Positions 19,999-23,710 of a DNA stretch of 23,710 bases are shown one piece after another. Origin of the DNA: a virus; the IMG/VR virus record IMGVR_UViG_3300031141_000041, positions 1 to 23,710 of that record; one strand, given 5' to 3'. A model generated the notes under the pieces. The model worked only from the letters and a program-made list of their open reading frames with translations, made no database searches and was not told where the DNA came from. Both the position numbers and the translations under genes were made by a program. The number at the start of each line of letters is the position of its first letter. The first letter of the stretch is position 1.

Positions 19999-20307
19999 AT
20001 GAATAAATTAAATAAATTTTTTACAAACCACGGGTCAAAGGTTATAGTTATACTTTTAGTATTGTTATACTTTAAATCATGTAGTGTTGATACTGGATTA
20101 ACTAGGGTCAAGAAAGAAATTAAAATAGAACATGCCAACTTTGCTGAATTAAAAGCAACGATTGAAACATTACCTACTAAACTTGATGTAAGAATTGAGG
20201 GTCTTAAGGCTGAGAAGAGAATGATTCAAGGTACAGACAGAAAAATGTTAGATGTTCAACGTCAAAATGAAATCGAACGTTTAATCGAAGAATTAGAATC
20301 TAAATAA
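19999..20307 (+). CDS. Small membrane-anchored coiled-coil protein (102 aa)
   Basis: One hydrophobic segment VIVILLVLLYF (15-25) follows a basic start, so the N terminus is cytoplasmic. Residues about 38-102 are highly charged and heptad-like (VKKEIKIEHANFAELKATIETL, MLDVQRQNEIERLIEELESK), predicting a periplasmic coiled coil. The architecture resembles inner-membrane spanins, but SC after the membrane segment might also be a poor lipobox. It lies 1 nt before the next membrane gene, so the two may form a complex. Confidence 0.75.
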   Translation: MNKLNKFFTNHGSKVIVILLVLLYFKSCSVDTGLTRVKKEIKIEHANFAELKATIETLPTKLDVRIEGLKAEKRMIQGTDRKMLDVQRQNEIERLIEELESK

Positions 20308-20308
20308 T

Positions 20309-21151
20309 ATGACTAAAAATAAAATAATAAACGGATTTATCATTGGTACATTTGTATCACTGTATATTTTAGTGAGTGTTGTATCAACAATCCACGTTAT
20401 AGACTTTTTTGAATTATCAAACCCTTATTGGTTAGCAGTAACCTTAGCAATTGGCTTTGAATTAGGAGCTGCCGCATCACTTGCAGCACTTTTAACTCTA
20501 GATAAAATGAATAAAAGTTTAGTATGGGCATTGTTTATTACAATTACAGCGATGCAGATGCAGGGAAATATGTACTATGCATTCATTAATATAGAGAACT
20601 TCCAAGGATGGGTTGAATTATTCAACTTAGTCGAATGGGAACCTTTAGCACAGAAAAGATTATTAGCTGCAGTATCTGGAGCAATATTACCTCTAGTAGC
20701 ATTAGGATTTATTAAATCGTTAGTAGACTATATTAAACCTGAATCTGAGGTTGGAGAATTAACCGCAATGGATTTAAAGGAAGTTACTGAAGATATTAAT
20801 CAAACTGAAAAAAAAAGTGAACTAGCAATTGACATCGCTGATAATGTAGATCTTAATGAATTAATTCTAGAAGATCTATTAGAAAATCAGGAAGACTATG
20901 ATGAAGTTGAACCAGAAGCAATCCCTTTTACTAAAGAAGAGGAAGAAAAACTATGGGATTCTACTAAATTAACTGAGAATGATATTGAGGTAATAGTAGA
21001 AGCTAATGAAAATCCAGTCGAACCTTCTAAAGAATTGAAGGAAGCAACTAGATTATATTCAGATCCTGAGCCAGATGCTCCAATAACTGGAGGAAGTAAA
21101 GGTCCTTTATATGAATATAGAACTTCTAAAAGAAAGGTTGATGAAGATTAG
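20309..21151 (+). CDS. Multi-pass membrane protein with acidic cytoplasmic tail (280 aa)
   Basis: About four membrane segments: residues 10-31 (FIIGTFVSLYILVSVVST), 41-62 (LAVTLAIGFELGAAASLAALL), 69-87 and 120-142. From about 145 the protein is soluble and very acidic (VEPEAIPFTKEEEEKLW, IEVIVEANENPVEPSKEL). The end is basic (YEYRTSKRKVDED). No transporter or holin family is recognised. It is coupled to the following gene by an 11-bp overlap. A membrane scaffold or lysis role is possible but not supported by motifs. Confidence 0.75.
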   Translation: MTKNKIINGFIIGTFVSLYILVSVVSTIHVIDFFELSNPYWLAVTLAIGFELGAAASLAALLTLDKMNKSLVWALFITITAMQMQGNMYYAFINIENFQGWVELFNLVEWEPLAQKRLLAAVSGAILPLVALGFIKSLVDYIKPESEVGELTAMDLKEVTEDINQTEKKSELAIDIADNVDLNELILEDLLENQEDYDEVEPEAIPFTKEEEEKLWDSTKLTENDIEVIVEANENPVEPSKELKEATRLYSDPEPDAPITGGSKGPLYEYRTSKRKVDED

Positions 21152-21545
21152 TTTACAAAAACCATACATAACACAAAAGATTGAAGCAAGTGCCCTTAAA
21201 ACGATACTTGCTTCAACTTATCAAACTGCTTATCGTTTATATCTAATAACAAGTGGTATCAAGGAAGTCCAATCATTCTACGAGAGTGACAATCCTGATT
21301 TTTATGTATTAGCATCAGTGAAAACTGAAGCTGCTCCAGTGGGACAGGTACGAGATCAGATATGGAATATCAAACACCTGCACCCTTTATTAAATAAAAA
21401 ACCAAGATATTTATTAAGAGTAACAGTTACTAATAAATTAACTAACAAGAACGTATATTCTTGCGAATTGGTATCTATTAAGCGAGAAACTATTTACAAT
21501 CAAATACAAGAATGTATATTAGATTTAGACGTGTTATTAAAATAA
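21141..21545 (+). CDS. Hypothetical protein (134 aa)
   Basis: The start is taken as ATG 21141 because AGAAAGG lies just upstream; an in-frame ATG at 21111 would overlap the membrane gene further. The protein starts MKISLQKPYITQKIEASALK and is alpha/beta with a basic middle (LLNKKPRYLLRVTVTNKLTNKN). No family is recognised. Confidence 0.7.
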   Translation: MKISLQKPYITQKIEASALKTILASTYQTAYRLYLITSGIKEVQSFYESDNPDFYVLASVKTEAAPVGQVRDQIWNIKHLHPLLNKKPRYLLRVTVTNKLTNKNVYSCELVSIKRETIYNQIQECILDLDVLLK

Positions 21546-21577
21546 CATGAAACTTTATAAAATATAGATGTATAATT
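21546..21577 (+). promoter_or_regulatory. Family C promoter-like site 3
   Basis: CATGAAAC (21546-21553) and TGTATAATT starting at 21569, again a 23-nt pitch. It begins directly after the preceding stop codon and precedes the gene at 21603. Confidence 0.48.
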
Positions 21578-21602
21578 AATTATTAATAATAAACAAAAGA
21601 AC

Positions 21603-21821
21603 ATGTCACAAGAAACTCAAGAACAAACAAAGGAACAGGAAACTGTAACACAGGAACAACAGACTCCGGTATTTGAAGAAATAAATAGTATGGATTCGGA
21701 TTCAGCATTAAATGTATTGATTCAAGCTGCTAATTTAGCACAAACATCAGGTCGTTTAAGTGTTAGGGATTCTGTATTACTTGCAAAAGCAATTGATACT
21801 GTCCGTCCAGGTAGTATTTAA
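21603..21821 (+). CDS. Small Gln/Glu-rich protein (72 aa)
   Basis: The N-terminal 25 residues are a low-complexity run of Q, E and T (MSQETQEQTKEQETVTQEQQ), probably disordered. The C-terminal 45 residues are helical (DSALNVLIQAANLAQTSGRLSVRDSVLLAKAID). It is a single gene between a family C promoter and a strong terminator, so it is a discrete, probably abundant product. No family is recognised; a small structural or decoration protein is one possibility. Confidence 0.75.
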   Translation: MSQETQEQTKEQETVTQEQQTPVFEEINSMDSDSALNVLIQAANLAQTSGRLSVRDSVLLAKAIDTVRPGSI

Positions 21822-21842
21822 TATTTCTTTATGAAGAAGGTG

Positions 21843-21875
21843 AAAGGGTTCTAATTTCTAATTAGAACCCTTTTT
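21843..21875 (+). terminator. Strong intrinsic terminator
   Basis: AAAGGGTTCTAATT (21843-21856) / TCT / AATTAGAACCCTTT (21860-21873), a perfect 14-bp stem with a 3-nt loop and a T5 run. It ends the single-gene unit at 21603. Confidence 0.92.
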
Positions 21876-21893
21876 CATTTTAACAGGGATTGT

Positions 21894-21906
21894 CATAGAT
21901 ATATAA
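21894..21906 (+). promoter_or_regulatory. Family B promoter-like site 5
   Basis: CATAGATATATAA lies 18 nt after the terminator, with the terminator T run in the -33 region. The next start codon is at 21944. Confidence 0.42.
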
Positions 21907-21943
21907 AATTTATAGTGCAATTATAAATATAATTCATCCTATT

Positions 21944-22246
21944 ATGAAACAACTTTTAGATAAATTTTGTAACTTATTTCCTCTTATTGAATTCGAAGTA
22001 ATAGAAAAAGAAATCAAAGCTCAAATGTCGGTAGAATCTATTTCGACAGGGGAGAAGGAAATCAGAAGAATGCTGACAGAAGCAAAAAGAGCCCTGTCAA
22101 AATATAAGAAACTACATAAGCATGGCAAAGCAAGTGCTGACGAAGTATTTGATCACGAATGGAGGGTCCATGAATTACAAGATCAATTGATGAAATTCCA
22201 AGATGACAGTACTGAGCTAGATAGCGATGATACCTTTAATATTTGA
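21944..22246 (+). CDS. Hypothetical helical protein (100 aa)
   Basis: Unrecognised and largely alpha-helical and charged. GEKEIRRMLTEAKRALSKYKK and DEVFDHEWRVHELQDQLMKF suggest a coiled coil or helical hairpin; the tail is acidic (DDSTELDSDDTF). It is a single gene between a family B site and a family C site. Confidence 0.72.
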   Translation: MKQLLDKFCNLFPLIEFEVIEKEIKAQMSVESISTGEKEIRRMLTEAKRALSKYKKLHKHGKASADEVFDHEWRVHELQDQLMKFQDDSTELDSDDTFNI

Positions 22247-22277
22247 AACTAAATAGGTATTTTTGATATAAATTATA
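22242..22277 (+). promoter_or_regulatory. Family C promoter-like site 4
   Basis: TTTGAAAC (22242-22249), which overlaps the preceding stop codon, and GATATAAATTATA starting at 22265, a 23-nt pitch. It precedes the gene at 22311. Confidence 0.5.
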
Positions 22278-22310
22278 TATTAAAAACAATCATTAAAACA
22301 AAGAAAGTAT

Positions 22311-22580
22311 ATGCAGGTAACACCTATATTAGTTGTCAGAATGCCATTCAATAGAACGGAAGATGAAGTATCTAATGTGTTTATGGACTTCCAGGAGACA
22401 CCAATATCTGATGAGTATAATTTACTAGTACTTAAGAACTATGAACCAGGTGAAACCGAGATACAGTTTGAGTGTGTTAATAGTAGCCATAGCGTAGTGG
22501 AGTTCGAGGAACTTAAATTAAAGCTATTGAAAGAGATGGAAACTAACCAAGTTACTAGACAAAATAATAAGATTAAGTAG
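22311..22580 (+). CDS. Hypothetical protein (89 aa)
   Basis: Unrecognised. It begins MQVTPILVVRMPFNRTEDEV, a beta strand followed by a helix, with an acidic middle and a basic C terminus (MLTNQ-type polar tail ending NNKIK). It is the first gene of the cluster that runs to the window end; the next gene starts 6 nt later. Confidence 0.7.
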   Translation: MQVTPILVVRMPFNRTEDEVSNVFMDFQETPISDEYNLLVLKNYEPGETEIQFECVNSSHSVVEFEELKLKLLKEMETNQVTRQNNKIK

Positions 22581-22586
22581 CATTCA

Positions 22587-22796
22587 ATGGACTTAGAAGA
22601 ATTTGAACAATTATATATTGATTTAGTTAATCCCAGCGTATTAATAGAACATTTTGAAAACGATAGTGAGTTTTTAGATTGGTTACGGCTAGGAACAGTT
22701 GAAGAGATGGGATGGGCACTCAAAGCATTTATTAAAGAAGAATTATATTATCATTGTAGTCTTATTAAAAAGGAAATGGAAAATGGAACAATATAA
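22587..22796 (+). CDS. Hypothetical acidic protein (69 aa)
   Basis: Unrecognised helical protein beginning MDLEEFEQLYIDLVNPSVLI. The pattern FENDSEFLDWLRLGTVEEMGWALKAFIKEE suggests a compact helical bundle. It overlaps the next gene by 14 bp. Confidence 0.68.
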   Translation: MDLEEFEQLYIDLVNPSVLIEHFENDSEFLDWLRLGTVEEMGWALKAFIKEELYYHCSLIKKEMENGTI

Positions 22797-23226
22797 TGAA
22801 AGTTATTACTTAGGAGAACTAGCAGGAGAAATCATTGAAATGAAATATCTTCCAACACTGGAGACAGATATGCTTAAGACCTTTAACGTTGTTAAAGTAG
22901 ATGATGATGAACTCATAGAGAATAATAGGCTTAACGATATATTAGATAATTCATATACATTTAATGGAGGATCTGGAGATTCAAAAGCTGCGCATAAGAA
23001 TTGGATCAACCATGTTTATGTATTAGCAGAGAAACACCTACCCGAGAAACTAGAATGTAAAATCAATAAAGTGAAGCCATCTGATATGGATTCCTTTAAA
23101 AAAGGTTTAAAGAATTATTTATGGAATACTGATTTAAGCTGGTATATGCCGGAGGATGATTTCTTTAAACCAAATCATATGTTTGCGTGGTGTTCTACTA
23201 TAATATTAACAAGAACTAAACAATAA
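22783..23226 (+). CDS. Hypothetical protein (147 aa)
   Basis: The ATG at 22783 is preferred because AAGGAAATGGAAA upstream is purine-rich and a start at 22699 would overlap the previous gene almost completely. The protein begins MEQYNESYYLGELAGEIIEM. It has a conserved-looking GGSGDSKAAHKNWINHVYVLAEKHLPEKL segment and ends WCSTIILTRTKQ. No family is recognised. Confidence 0.68.
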   Translation: MEQYNESYYLGELAGEIIEMKYLPTLETDMLKTFNVVKVDDDELIENNRLNDILDNSYTFNGGSGDSKAAHKNWINHVYVLAEKHLPEKLECKINKVKPSDMDSFKKGLKNYLWNTDLSWYMPEDDFFKPNHMFAWCSTIILTRTKQ

Positions 23227-23242
23227 GCAAAAACAACATATA

Positions 23243-23485
23243 ATGATAACATTAGATCAATTTATTAAAGAACATAGAGAAGCGCATAACACTAAAGATG
23301 CAGTTTACTCTGCATATCATTACGATGCAATGGAGGCCTATGCAAAACAAAGAGTAATAGAGGAGATGGAGTTAATACCTCATTTAGAAACTCCTTTGGG
23401 CGAGGAGATTAGATTAAGTTACTATTATGTATTAAAAAGAATTAAAGAACTAAAGAATAAATCATGGAAGGTTTCGAAAACATAG
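23243..23485 (+). CDS. Hypothetical helical protein (80 aa)
   Basis: Unrecognised, almost entirely helical (MITLDQFIKEHREAHNTKDA, YDAMEAYAKQRVIEEMELI). It starts 16 nt after the previous stop and overlaps the following truncated gene by 22 bp. Confidence 0.68.
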   Translation: MITLDQFIKEHREAHNTKDAVYSAYHYDAMEAYAKQRVIEEMELIPHLETPLGEEIRLSYYYVLKRIKELKNKSWKVSKT

Positions 23486-23710
23486 AGATTGGATTGAAGA
23501 AAGATCTGATAGGCAAAGAATTTATCTATAAAAGCAAATACGGTGGAGTACTTAAAGGAACTGTTGATACAGTATACCTTTCATATACAATGTCAAGCGA
23601 CGCTGAGTTAGCAAGAAAGTTAAAGGTGCTGTTTAGTAGCAAAAGTGGTAAAGTTAATCTTAAACCAGAAGATGAGACTCCAATCGATGTAGAATTCTCA
23701 TGGACAGGTA
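23464..23710 (+). CDS. Hypothetical protein, truncated at the window end
   Basis: ATG at 23464 opens a frame that stays open to the last base (82 codons visible). It begins MEGFENIEIGLKKDLIGKEF, then YGGVLKGTVDTVYLSYTM and a basic stretch RKLKVLFSSKSGKVNLKPED, suggesting a beta-rich, possibly nucleic-acid-binding domain. No family is recognised from this part. Confidence 0.6.
   Translation, partial: MEGFENIEIGLKKDLIGKEFIYKSKYGGVLKGTVDTVYLSYTMSSDAELARKLKVLFSSKSGKVNLKPEDETPIDVEFSWTG

Noticed and set aside
1-23710. CRISPR array or insertion sequence
   Set aside because: No regularly spaced repeat-spacer pattern, cas gene or transposase was seen on either strand.

Overview
The window is AT-rich, every gene lies on the + strand, and genes are tightly packed with many short overlaps. 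It reads as part of a large, tailed-phage-like dsDNA genome infecting a member of the Bacteroidota, probably a flavobacterium. The evidence is a tRNA cluster broken up by GIY-YIG homing endonucleases, phage-type ATP-dependent DNA and RNA ligases, many small orphan proteins, lipoproteins with short Bacteroidota-style signal peptides, a Bacteroidota-type histone H1-like protein, and promoters whose -7 boxes resemble the Bacteroidota TAnnTTTG type rather than TATAAT. No capsid, tail, terminase or polymerase gene is present, so phage identity is an inference.

Layout. 1-2400 is an RNA island. It holds tRNA-Gly(TCC), a GIY-YIG nuclease, tRNA-Thr(TGT), tRNA-Gln(TTG), tRNA-Ser(TGA), a 47-codon gene, a tRNA with an abnormal enlarged anticodon arm, a degenerate tRNA-like element, and about 500 nt of gene-free, hairpin-rich sequence ending in a terminator-like helix. 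2422-11310 holds an HNH protein, a papain-like protease, a KTSC protein, many small unknown genes, a flavodoxin-like protein, a DNA ligase, a short RmlD-like reductase and a 2-oxoglutarate oxygenase. 11378-12475 holds a histone H1-like gene, a structured segment, tRNA-Ala(TGC), two terminators and a second GIY-YIG nuclease. 12634-19861 holds a lipoprotein, a short UDP-sugar dehydrogenase, an MGME1/RecB-like nuclease, a LOG-family protein, an RNA ligase and an M42 peptidase. 19999-23710 holds membrane proteins and small orphans, and the last gene runs off the window.

Regulation is unusually legible. Three families of promoter-like repeats recur at gene-cluster starts. Family A has six near-identical copies of about 45-58 nt placed 14-18 nt before start codons, plus diverged relatives. 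Family B has a GATATATA box at five sites. Family C is TGAAAC followed by a TATATAAA-like box at a constant 23-nt pitch, at four sites. Two copies of a long terminator-like RNA element with compensatory changes sit at 11869 and 19867.

How the genes may work together (inference): tRNAs plus an RNA ligase suggest tRNA supplementation and repair; the nuclease and DNA ligase suggest DNA processing; the two sugar-nucleotide enzymes and the oxygenase suggest surface or glycan modification. The best candidate for something undescribed is the large structured RNA next to the tRNAs (about 1900-2396), which recalls the GOLLD and ROOL classes of phage-borne giant RNAs but could not be assigned to either by eye.
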